A DNA stretch of 5,404 nucleotides from Pseudomonadota bacterium (lineage in GTDB: Bacteria > Bdellovibrionota > Bacteriovoracia > Bacteriovoracales > Bacteriovoracaceae): assembly GCA_023432655.1 (NCBI GenBank), contig JAEYUK010000030.1, positions 1 through 5,404 on the forward strand, in the 5' to 3' direction. The translations under genes were made by a program, and so were the position numbers. This document shows, piece after piece, positions 1-5,404 of the stretch. The notes beneath the pieces are model-generated. The model was not told the origin of the DNA. It worked only from the letters and a program-made list of their open reading frames with translations, and did no database searches. Position 1 is the first letter of the stretch, and every line of letters begins with the position of its first letter.

Positions 1-840
1 CAAAAATTAGAAGATGCTGGTGTTCATGTCGTTTATGGGATCTTGGGGCTAAAGACTCACACCAAAACAGCTCTTGTTATCCGCCAGGAAAGTGACGGCG
101 AGATCATGAGTTATGTGCACATCGGGACGGGAAACTATCACTCACAAACTTCTAATCTCTATACCGATCTGGGCCTTTTAACTTGTAATAAAAAAATCAC
201 TGATGAGGTAATGGAAGTTTTTAATTATCTCACAGGTAGTTCACTCAAAACTGATTATTCTGAAATTCTCCTCGCTCCCATTAATATGAAGTCTTCTTTT
301 TTGAATAAAATTCAAAACGAAATCAAGAATAAGAAGGCCGGGAAACATGCACTGATTATCGCAAAAATGAACTCCATGGAAGACGAGGTTATCACTGAAG
401 CTCTCTACGAAGCTAGTCAGGCGGGAGTTGAGATTATTTTGATAGTAAGAGGATTTTGTTGTCTTAAGCCCGGTGTGAAAGGATTGTCAGAAAATATAAA
501 GGTCATCTCCATCATTGGACGTTTCCTAGAGCATTCAAGACTTTTTTATTTTGCCAACGGATCTAATGACTACATGGAAGGTGACTTTCTTATTGGGTCT
601 GCGGATTGGATGCATAGAAATCTCCATAACCGGGTTGAACTTATTACTCCGATTAGAGATTTAAAACTCAAAGAAAAACTCTGGGAATTCATCTCCATCC
701 TTTTAAGTGATAACCGCCAGTCCTGGCTTCTTAAGGAGGATGGCACTTATATCCAGAGAATACCTCAGACAGGAGAAGAATTGATCGGAACCCATGATAC
801 ATTAATGAGACGAAGCCTTCAAAAAGAGAAGTCATTATGA
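1..840 (+). CDS. ppk: Polyphosphate kinase 1, C-terminal part (5' end outside window)
   Basis: Ppk1 makes inorganic polyphosphate from the gamma-phosphate of ATP through a phosphohistidine intermediate, usually at the inner face of the membrane. The frame is open from base 1, so this is the last 279 residues of a protein normally near 690; no real start lies in the window. Visible are the two phospholipase-D-like C-terminal domains. The first HKD-type motif, GLKTHTK, has its histidine at fragment residue 20 (codon 58-60) and matches the autophosphorylated His435 of E. coli Ppk. It is followed by HIGTGNYH and LYTDLGLLT. The second, FLEHSR, has its histidine at residue 178 (codon 532-534) and matches His592. 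The family signatures IAKMNS, IVRGFCCL, GLSENI and SADWMHRN are all present, so the active site looks intact. The stop overlaps the sixA start (ATGA), which implies one transcript and coupled translation. Family assignment is firm. Confidence 0.96.
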   Translation, partial: QKLEDAGVHVVYGILGLKTHTKTALVIRQESDGEIMSYVHIGTGNYHSQTSNLYTDLGLLTCNKKITDEVMEVFNYLTGSSLKTDYSEILLAPINMKSSFLNKIQNEIKNKKAGKHALIIAKMNSMEDEVITEALYEASQAGVEIILIVRGFCCLKPGVKGLSENIKVISIIGRFLEHSRLFYFANGSNDYMEGDFLIGSADWMHRNLHNRVELITPIRDLKLKEKLWEFISILLSDNRQSWLLKEDGTYIQRIPQTGEELIGTHDTLMRRSLQKEKSL

Positions 841-1277
841 AGCTTATCTTCATCAGACATGGCGCTGCCGGAGATAAGTATGATGACCCGGAAGTCGATT
901 TCTATAGAGAGTTAACCCCGAAGGGGAAGAAAAAACTTCAGAAGTCCTTTAAGCAGTTTAAAAAGAACAAGATCGATGTTGATGTAATTTTCACTTCGCC
1001 ATTAAGTCGCGCTCTTCAAACAGCAGAAGTTTTCTGGAAGTACCATAAGAAGTCAGATCTTGAACTCACGGTGGATCTGATCCCAGAAAATAACCCCTTT
1101 GATATCATTGAATATATCTCTTTCCTGCCTAGAGGTGGTACTTATGCTTTTGTCGGTCATGAGCCACTTTTATCACAGGTGATTTCAATTATACTTTCAG
1201 CTCCCCCGGGACAGGTTTCGTTAAAGAAAGGACAAATTTTAATCCTTGAGGATAAGCTTCTTCGGAGGAGTAGGTAG
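837..1277 (+). CDS. sixA: SixA-type phosphohistidine phosphatase (histidine phosphatase superfamily)
   Basis: Cytoplasmic phosphatase of the histidine phosphatase (phosphoglycerate mutase-like) superfamily, 146 aa, close to the 161 aa of E. coli SixA. Family members remove phosphate from phosphohistidine; E. coli SixA acts on histidine phosphotransfer proteins such as ArcB and the PTS protein NPr. The catalytic RHG motif is at residues 7-9 with nucleophile His8. SPLSRALQTA at 54-63 supplies a phosphate-binding Arg58, and VGHEP at 106-110 supplies the second histidine, His108. All key residues are present, and no signal peptide or membrane segment is seen. The start codon sits in the ATGA overlap with ppk, and GAGAAG at 826-831 gives a fair ribosome site 5 bases upstream. 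The last 39 bp lie over the end of the opposing ppx gene. The physiological substrate cannot be read from sequence; position next to ppk suggests a link to polyphosphate or phosphate control. Confidence 0.92.
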   Translation: MKLIFIRHGAAGDKYDDPEVDFYRELTPKGKKKLQKSFKQFKKNKIDVDVIFTSPLSRALQTAEVFWKYHKKSDLELTVDLIPENNPFDIIEYISFLPRGGTYAFVGHEPLLSQVISIILSAPPGQVSLKKGQILILEDKLLRRSR

Positions 1278-2192
1278 CATAGAAAGGATGATCCCTTCTT
1301 TGAGTCCAACTTTTGGAAGATGAATCTCTTTCATTTTCAACTCTTTCATCAAGTTGTAGGTGAGCATTATTGCCGGCAAGATGACATCTGCACGGTTCTG
1401 ATCAAGTTCCAGTTTACGGATTCGTTCCACGTAACTCATTGAAGAAATGGCCTCTTCCATGTGAGTTATTTCATTAAAGGAAGCAAGTTCAGAACTTGAT
1501 TTCCCTAGAATTTTCTTTCTTATTTTTCCAATGCGTCTGAGGTTTCCCCCTGTACCTATCATGAGATTTAGGTCTTTGGCCTTGACATGAAGTTTTATGA
1601 AACCGAGCATTTTATCGAGTTCAAGCTTTATGATCTTCTCGAGATCATCATGATTTTTATAATCAAGAAGACGGACGGTACCTACATTAAAGCTTTGAGC
1701 AGCAATCACTTTCTCGTTTTTCACCAGAGACAGCTCAGTGCTACCGCCACCAATATCCATAAGGAGGGCCGTTCTCTTTTTAAGATTCACCTGGCCTTTG
1801 ACCGCATTGCAAATCAGCCCTGCCTCCAGATCTCCATCAATTGTTTCTATCTGGATTCCGGTCGAATTCACAATTCTATTTATAAGTACCTGCGAGTTCT
1901 TGGATTCTCGCATGGCCGAAGTGGCCATGGCACGCGCATTGGTCACGTTGTATTCTGAAAACAAGTATAAAAGCTTTATAAAAGCTTCCTCTGTCTTCTG
2001 CATCTTTTCCGGGGAGATCCGGCCCTTAGCAAAGACGTCTTCTCCGAGTCGAAGTGGCTCCCGAAAGCTTTTAATAACTGTTATTTGGTTGTTTTTAGAC
2101 TTGCGGGCGATAACCGCCCGTAAGGCATTTGAGCCCAGGTCTATGGCGCCCAGGGTTTCGGTATTTGTCAGGTTATTAAGATAGCTCTGCAT
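1239..2192 (-). CDS. ppx: Exopolyphosphatase / guanosine pentaphosphate phosphatase (short Ppx/GppA form)
   Basis: Ppx/GppA proteins hydrolyse terminal phosphates of polyphosphate and/or convert pppGpp to ppGpp. The 317-aa product carries only the two actin-like (ASKHA) domains and lacks the C-terminal HD-like extension of the ~510-aa E. coli enzymes. Motifs in order: IDLGSN (17-22, phosphate loop), ATSAMRES, DGDLEAGL around 120-127, DIGGGSTE (146-153, second phosphate loop), GTGGNLRRIGKI (213-224), RADVILPAIML (from 267) and VGLKEGIIL (295-303). Glu123 corresponds to the catalytic Glu121 of E. coli Ppx. The preceding Glu is Leu here, and the usual Arg two residues after the catalytic Glu is Gly. 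ATG at 2192 was chosen because it gives a normal lead into IDLGSN; a GTG at 2213 would add seven residues. Neither has a clear ribosome site. Ppx versus GppA specificity cannot be decided from sequence; the neighbouring ppk favours Ppx. Confidence 0.87.
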   Translation of the reverse strand: MQSYLNNLTNTETLGAIDLGSNALRAVIARKSKNNQITVIKSFREPLRLGEDVFAKGRISPEKMQKTEEAFIKLLYLFSEYNVTNARAMATSAMRESKNSQVLINRIVNSTGIQIETIDGDLEAGLICNAVKGQVNLKKRTALLMDIGGGSTELSLVKNEKVIAAQSFNVGTVRLLDYKNHDDLEKIIKLELDKMLGFIKLHVKAKDLNLMIGTGGNLRRIGKIRKKILGKSSSELASFNEITHMEEAISSMSYVERIRKLELDQNRADVILPAIMLTYNLMKELKMKEIHLPKVGLKEGIILSMLPTPPKKLILKD

Positions 2193-2200
2193 ATGGGTTA

Positions 2201-2206
2201 ATATTA
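2201..2206 (-). promoter_or_regulatory. Possible -10 element for ppx (TAATAT)
   Basis: On the minus strand TAATAT (5 of 6 to TATAAT) ends 8 bases before the ATG at 2192, which would put the transcript start almost at the start codon. Only a poor -35 match (TAGTTT, 17-base spacer) is seen. It fits the missing ribosome site for ppx but could be chance in AT-rich DNA. If the GTG at 2213 is the true start, this site lies inside the gene and is wrong. Confidence 0.2.
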
Positions 2207-2259
2207 CACACACTCTGGCAAAAAAACTAATTCAAGCTTATTAAGTCTGTATTAAGTTC

Positions 2260-2264
2260 AGAGG
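2260..2264 (+). promoter_or_regulatory. Ribosome binding site of the 109-aa gene
   Basis: AGAGG lies 8 bases before the ATG at 2273, a good Shine-Dalgarno match at normal spacing. It is the main evidence that this small unrecognised gene is translated from 2273. No convincing -35/-10 pair was found in the 2193-2272 divergent gap on this strand. Confidence 0.65.
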
Positions 2265-2272
2265 TTTAAGTT

Positions 2273-2602
2273 ATGAGATGGAGAAAGCTCCTGGAGCGTT
2301 ATGCGCTCGTTAAAAGACCGGTATTAAAGGCCATGAATCCAAGAGTGGGGACATCGATTATTCCCCTGGATTTAGAGGATAGTTATATCTTCTTTCAGTA
2401 CCTCACAAATAAAATGCATGCTTTAACTTTCGAAGGGCCAGAGTTTCAGCTGACACAGATTATTCATAAGTTAAAAGATGAGCAGGGCTTTACTATAGAG
2501 AAGATTAAAGTTTCGGCCGGTCGTGGACAACAGCGCTTGATGCTCGTTCATTTGAAGTTTCCTAATAATGTGGAGCTTCGGCGCTTGATTAAATTGATGT
2601 AA
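2273..2602 (+). CDS. Hypothetical protein, 109 aa, family not recognised
   Basis: I do not recognise this protein. It is 109 aa, has no cysteine, no signal peptide and no membrane segment, and is rich in Lys/Arg, most of all in the first 25 residues (start MRWRKLLERY), so it is likely basic and cytoplasmic. The middle and end look like a small mixed alpha/beta domain: strand-like IIPLDL and ALTFEG, a helix-like stretch with TQIIHKLKDEQG, then strand-like IEKIKVSAG and LMLVHLKF, and a short C-terminal helix. The basic tail could contact nucleic acid or membrane, but nothing proves this. Support for a real gene: a good AGAGG site, a frame that fills the gap between ppx and the icd terminator with no wasted space, and a stop codon directly before a terminator hairpin. 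It is divergent from ppx and convergent with icd, so it is probably transcribed alone. Confidence 0.72.
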   Translation: MRWRKLLERYALVKRPVLKAMNPRVGTSIIPLDLEDSYIFFQYLTNKMHALTFEGPEFQLTQIIHKLKDEQGFTIEKIKVSAGRGQQRLMLVHLKFPNNVELRRLIKLM

Positions 2603-2630
2603 AAAAAAAAGGCCCACCGAAGTGGGCCTT
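2601..2630 (-). terminator. Intrinsic terminator of icd, UUCG-loop hairpin with ten-T tract
   Basis: Read on the minus strand, AAGGCCCAC and GTGGGCCTT form a perfect 9-bp stem closed by a TTCG tetraloop, the very stable C(UUCG)G type, followed by ten T residues (2610 to 2601). It begins 5 bases after the icd stop codon. On the plus strand the same hairpin follows the 109-aa gene directly but has only TT after the stem, so termination in that direction should be weaker. The T-tract shares two bases with the stop codon of the 109-aa gene. Confidence 0.93.
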
Positions 2631-2635
2631 AGGAC

Positions 2636-3862
2636 TTATTTAGAAAGTCGTTTTTGAAGATTTGAATTAATCGCTTCAAGAAACTGCTCAGTTGTTAAAT
2701 ACTTATCGGCAGTTACTTTATCGCCGTGAATACAAGCAGCAAGATCTTTAGTCATCTTACCTTCTTCAACAGTTTGGATACAAACTTGTTCAAGTGTTTC
2801 ACAGAAGTCTTGAAGTTCTTTGTTTCCATCTAGTTTCCCACGGTGGTTAAGTCCACGAGTCCAGGCGAAAATAGACGCGATAGGGTTAGTTGAAGTTGGT
2901 TTTCCTTGCTGATGAAGACGGTAGTGACGAGTCACTGTTCCGTGAGCTGCTTCAGCTTCAAGTGTTTTACCATCTGGAGTCAGAAGAACAGAAGTCATGA
3001 GCCCTAGGGAACCGAAACCTTGAGCAACAGTATCACTTTGAACGTCACCGTCGTAGTTTTTACAGGCCCAAACGAATCCACCTGACCACTTCATACAAGC
3101 AGCAACCATATCGTCGATCAGACGGTGCTCGTACACGATGCCTTTAGCTTCGAATTTCTTTTTGTAATCTTTTTCATAGATATCCTGGAAGATATCTTTG
3201 AAGCGACCATCATATTTTTTAAGAATCGTGTTCTTTGTAGAAAGGTAAAGAGGCCAGCCTTTTACCAGGGCCATGTTGAAACAAGATTCAGCGAAACCGC
3301 GAATTGATTCATCAGTGTTATACATCGATAGTGCAACGCCCGGTCCTTTAAAGTTATAAACTTCCCACTCTTGAGTCTTTCCATCTTCACCAGTGAAACT
3401 CATTTTTAGAGTTCCTTTGCCTGGGATCACCGTATCTGTTGCACGGTACTGGTCACCAAAAGCGTGACGACCGATCACGATTGGTTGAGTCCAACCTGGA
3501 ACAAGGCGAGGGATGTTTTTAATGATGATTGGTTCACGGAAAACTGTTCCATCAAGAATGTTACGGATAGTTCCGTTTGGAGACTTCCACATTTGTTTCA
3601 GTTTAAATTCTTCCACACGCTTTTCATCAGGAGTGATTGTCGCGCACTTAATACCAACATTATACTTTTTGATAGCTTCAGCTGCTTCCACTGTCACTTT
3701 GTCATCAGTCGCATCACGGTTTTCCATACCCAAGTCGTAATACTTGATATCAACATCAACATACGGAGTGATGAGTTTATCTTTAATAAAAGACCAGATG
3801 ATTCGTGTCATCTCGTCGCCGTCGAGTTCAACGACCGGATTTTGTACTTTAATTTTGGCCAT
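2636..3862 (-). CDS. icd: NADP-dependent isocitrate dehydrogenase, eukaryotic-like homodimeric type
   Basis: TCA cycle enzyme that oxidatively decarboxylates isocitrate to 2-oxoglutarate and makes NADPH; cytoplasmic. The 408-aa protein is very close to human IDH1 (414 aa) and unlike E. coli Icd. Isocitrate-binding residues Thr77, Ser94, Arg100, Arg109, Arg132 and Tyr139 fall in [13 protein letters not shown] and [13 protein letters not shown] and carry the same numbers as in human IDH1. The catalytic lysine is Lys210 in STKNT (human Lys212). The metal-binding aspartates are Asp250 in LIDDMVA and Asp273/Asp277 in [20 protein letters not shown] and [15 protein letters not shown] follow. The start is ATG 3862: it has GGAG 6 bases upstream and gives the human numbering exactly, whereas the in-frame TTG at 3874 overlaps that ribosome site. 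The gene ends at a strong terminator. It lies 101 bp after the operon at 3964-5404 on the same strand and may have its own promoter. Confidence 0.97.
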   Translation of the reverse strand: MAKIKVQNPVVELDGDEMTRIIWSFIKDKLITPYVDVDIKYYDLGMENRDATDDKVTVEAAEAIKKYNVGIKCATITPDEKRVEEFKLKQMWKSPNGTIRNILDGTVFREPIIIKNIPRLVPGWTQPIVIGRHAFGDQYRATDTVIPGKGTLKMSFTGEDGKTQEWEVYNFKGPGVALSMYNTDESIRGFAESCFNMALVKGWPLYLSTKNTILKKYDGRFKDIFQDIYEKDYKKKFEAKGIVYEHRLIDDMVAACMKWSGGFVWACKNYDGDVQSDTVAQGFGSLGLMTSVLLTPDGKTLEAEAAHGTVTRHYRLHQQGKPTSTNPIASIFAWTRGLNHRGKLDGNKELQDFCETLEQVCIQTVEEGKMTKDLAACIHGDKVTADKYLTTEQFLEAINSNLQKRLSK

Positions 3863-3868
3863 AGGATT

Positions 3869-3872
3869 CTCC
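3869..3872 (-). promoter_or_regulatory. Ribosome binding site deciding the icd start
   Basis: GGAG on the minus strand is 6 bases before ATG 3862. The upstream in-frame TTG at 3874 overlaps its first two bases, so that TTG is part of the ribosome site and not the start. The site fixes icd at 408 aa. Confidence 0.85.
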
Positions 3873-3897
3873 AAGGAACTTGTTGTTGAAAGGTATA

Positions 3898-3929
3898 CTT
3901 ATATTGGGGAAAAACCCCTCATTTGTCGA
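3898..3929 (-). promoter_or_regulatory. Possible icd promoter
   Basis: On the minus strand TCGACA (3929-3924, 5 of 6 to TTGACA) is followed after 20 bases by TATAAG (3903-3898, 5 of 6 to TATAAT). The spacer is longer than the ideal 17. It contains a perfect small dyad, GGGG-TTTTT-CCCC (3918-3906), which could be an operator or chance. The leader to the icd ATG would be about 30 bases. The position in the 101-bp gap is right, but the match is only fair. Confidence 0.3.
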
Positions 3930-3963
3930 GGATGTGCGGCGCATATATTGCTGAAAAAGTGTA

Positions 3964-4623
3964 TTAATGGGCTTCGGGCATGGGTTTTAACACTTCAAGC
4001 TCGACCTGATAACCTTGAACAGCTAGATTGCTATAGAATTCCAGTACATTTTCGGACTTTGAATCCAGCGAAAGAAGTTTTATTGAACTGTTGTAATAGT
4101 ATTCAGTGAGACCCTGGGTAAGGAGCTCCCGACGAAGCTTTTCCGAGGCATTCTTTACATGAATGATGGAAGAAATCGGGTAGGGTCTGTTAGTGCTTTT
4201 CATCAGCGCTACGGGGATATAAGAGTGGTTTTCTGAAGTCAGGAAGTAAACATAAAAATCATCCTGATAGATTTCTTCGCCCAATGAAGTTTGATAATTT
4301 TCTTTTGGAATGGCCGCGACGTTTTTTAAAAAGACATGACCTTTAGTGAGTCTGATGCTCGTATCTTTTTCAAACAAATTTTCTAAGCTTTGAGGGATCC
4401 TGTTAACAATGAAATTATCGACAGGTGGCCGACCTTGAAAGAGTCTTTGGGATCTGGGAGTTGCCTCTTTCACAGGCATTTTTTTGGTTTTATCCGACTG
4501 AGGTCTATTCCCGGCGAGCTTTCTTTCGGGCTGCTTTGGTTCCGCGTTTACTTCATCCTTTTTAAAAGCGAAGTACATCAAAAAAACCGGAAGACAAAGG
4601 AGGAAGGGAAGTATTTTTCTCAT
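3964..4623 (-). CDS. Exported or membrane-anchored protein of unknown family, with propeptide-like C-terminus
   Basis: Not recognised as a named family; 219 aa. Residues 1-3 are MRK, 4-20 are a hydrophobic stretch (ILPFLLCLPVFLMYFAF), then KK: a signal peptide or N-terminal anchor. VNA at 25-27 could be a signal peptidase I site. Cys10 has no lipobox around it. Residues about 28-65 are a Lys/Pro/Arg-rich, probably disordered linker. From 66 on the protein looks folded. Residues 151-212 show a strand-helix-strand-strand-helix-strand order (SSIIHVK, EKLRRELLTQG, TEYYY, IKLLSL, ENVLEFYSNLAVQG, YQVELEVL), the order of the ferredoxin-like fold of S8 protease propeptides. The ATG overlaps the stop of the S8 protease gene (ATGA) and has no clear ribosome site, so translation probably depends on the gene before it. 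I infer, without proof, a partner, inhibitor or folding helper of that protease acting in the periplasm or at the inner membrane. Confidence 0.75.
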   Translation of the reverse strand: MRKILPFLLCLPVFLMYFAFKKDEVNAEPKQPERKLAGNRPQSDKTKKMPVKEATPRSQRLFQGRPPVDNFIVNRIPQSLENLFEKDTSIRLTKGHVFLKNVAAIPKENYQTSLGEEIYQDDFYVYFLTSENHSYIPVALMKSTNRPYPISSIIHVKNASEKLRRELLTQGLTEYYYNSSIKLLSLDSKSENVLEFYSNLAVQGYQVELEVLKPMPEAH

Positions 4624-5404
4624 GGAGTGTTACCAGCGACAAAGGGAATGACTTGAATTGAAGAGACACCATTAGCACTTCTCGCTCTGACTCTTAAGAA
4701 ATAAGTCTGACCTAAATCCAGGGCCATTCCGCTTAGTTGGTGACCAAAATTGTCTAAACCAAGAGAGGTCCAGCTTTTCTTATTCTCATCATAAGGAGTT
4801 TCTCCGACGGAAGCCTCATAAGAATAAAGAGAATTATGGCTGATAGAGTTGGTGAAACTAAAATAAGGTGTTTTTTCAAGAGTGCTCGACTTAGGAGACA
4901 TGAGCTCAAGATGAGTTAAAGGATAGGGGAGATGGGTCTCATAAGTCCCTCGTCTGCCGCTGATTTGAATCTTCCAGTTGGTAAGAAATCCGGTGCCCTT
5001 AAGGCTACTTCCATCATAGATACGTAGAGTCCAATAACCTTCTGAGCGCTCTCCGTAAAAAGCATTGGTGAGCATTACCGTGTCTTCTGGAAGTGAGTCT
5101 CCTTCCAGATTATTATTCAGTGTGAGGAGACGGCTTTCTGTTCCCGATGGTGACACAAGATGGATGGCCAGTTCACCAGGTGCCGGATGAGTGGAGGTGA
5201 ACTTGATCTGTACAGCTTCGATAATATAGTTATGACCTACCCAAAGAGATTCTTCCAGGGGGGCCGGGTTTTCATTAGGGATTTGTTTTCCATAGAGAGT
5301 ACCTGAATTATAAATCCAAGTTCCATCGGCTTTTTCTGTTTGCTCGAATGTCCCCAGCGCTCCATTATTGAAACTTTGGGCGGCCCTGACGGCCTTATCT
5401 GCAT
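4620..5404 (-). CDS. S8 (subtilisin/kexin-like) serine protease C-terminus: P domain plus FN3-like module (5' end outside window)
   Basis: The frame is open through the window edge (first whole codon at 5402), giving the last 260 residues of a larger protein. Residues 1-20, from ADKAVRAAQS to LGTFEQ, resemble the last helix of an S8 catalytic domain and the link after it. Residues about 50-149 are a P (Homo B) domain: YIIEAVQIKF, PGELAIHLVSPSGTESRLL, a loop near AFYGERSEGYWTLRIYD, and GTGFLTNWKIQISG. These are the usual P-domain landmarks of kexin-like and bacterial secreted proteases, where it stabilises the catalytic domain. Residues about 163-255 look like a fibronectin-III or similar beta-sandwich (YFSFTNS, YSYEASVG, YFLRVRARSANG). 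The catalytic Asp, His and Ser are outside the window, so activity cannot be judged. Such proteins are exported. The GTG at 5156 lies inside the P domain and is not a start. The stop overlaps the ATG of the next gene (ATGA). Confidence 0.82.
   Translation of the reverse strand, partial: ADKAVRAAQSFNNGALGTFEQTEKADGTWIYNSGTLYGKQIPNENPAPLEESLWVGHNYIIEAVQIKFTSTHPAPGELAIHLVSPSGTESRLLTLNNNLEGDSLPEDTVMLTNAFYGERSEGYWTLRIYDGSSLKGTGFLTNWKIQISGRRGTYETHLPYPLTHLELMSPKSSTLEKTPYFSFTNSISHNSLYSYEASVGETPYDENKKSWTSLGLDNFGHQLSGMALDLGQTYFLRVRARSANGVSSIQVIPFVAGNTP

Noticed and set aside
43..45. TTG as a possible start of the ppk frame
   Set aside because: Conserved Ppk1 sequence (EDAGVHVVYG) is encoded in frame before it, so the gene continues upstream out of the window.
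1280..1305. Weak hairpin AAGG...CCTT just past the sixA stop as a terminator
   Set aside because: The stem is only 4 bp with an AT-rich surround and has no proper T-tract; it also lies within the ppx coding sequence.
1966..1987. Perfect tandem repeat of TATAAAAGCTT (2 x 11 bp)
   Set aside because: It lies within ppx and encodes a normal helix of the family. The unit is not a multiple of three, so the two copies are read in different frames; most likely chance.
1587..2184. Open frames on the plus strand across ppx (1587-1958 and 1738-2184)
   Set aside because: They lie wholly opposite the well-supported ppx gene, and their translations show no family signature.
3863..3874. TTG start four codons before the icd ATG
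   Set aside because: The TTG overlaps the GGAG ribosome site of the ATG at 3862, and the extra residues are not part of the family's N-terminus.
3932..3944. Imperfect dyad ATGTGCGGCGCAT after the 219-aa gene as a terminator
   Set aside because: The centre leaves a one-base loop unless inner pairs open, one pair is a mismatch, and no T-tract follows.
3464..4109. Open frames on the plus strand opposite icd and the gap after it (3464-3889, 3744-4109)
   Set aside because: These are antisense shadows of the conserved icd reading frame, with Cys/Phe/His-rich unnatural translations and no family signature.
1..5404. Search for CRISPR arrays, insertion sequences, tRNAs, phage or defence genes
   Set aside because: No spaced direct repeats, terminal inverted repeats, transposase motifs or tRNA-like sequence were seen; the genes are metabolic or housekeeping plus an exported protease operon.

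Overview
This window reads as an ordinary bacterial chromosomal segment with densely packed genes and moderately AT-rich DNA. No mobile element, tRNA, rRNA or CRISPR array was seen. The host is probably a Gram-negative bacterium. A Bdellovibrio/Bacteriovorax-type predator is a loose guess from three things: the gene mix, the base composition and a secreted S8 protease with a P domain. No marker in the window proves it.

Left part (1-2192): a polyphosphate module. The 3' part of ppk (polyphosphate kinase 1) overlaps sixA (phosphohistidine phosphatase) by 4 bp at an ATGA junction. A short Ppx/GppA-type phosphatase gene faces them on the other strand and overlaps the end of sixA by 39 bp tail to tail. 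Synthesis (Ppk) and hydrolysis (Ppx) of polyphosphate are thus encoded side by side on opposite strands, with a histidine-phosphate eraser between them.

Middle (2193-3963): a short divergent gap leads to a small unrecognised gene (109 aa, + strand). Its stop codon runs directly into the T-tract of a strong terminator that serves the convergent icd gene. icd encodes an NADP-dependent isocitrate dehydrogenase of the eukaryotic-like homodimeric type. The first half of the protein aligns residue for residue, without gaps, with human IDH1 from memory.

Right part (3964-5404, - strand): a two-gene operon. The upstream gene runs off the window. Its visible part is the C-terminus of an S8 (subtilisin/kexin-like) protease: the tail of the catalytic domain, a P (Homo B) domain and a fibronectin-III-like module. 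It overlaps, again by ATGA, a gene for a 219-aa exported or membrane-anchored protein. The last 65 residues of that protein have a beta-alpha-beta-beta-alpha-beta pattern like an S8 protease propeptide. It may therefore be a separately encoded inhibitor or folding helper for the protease. This is the most interesting idea in the window, but it is an inference from pattern only.
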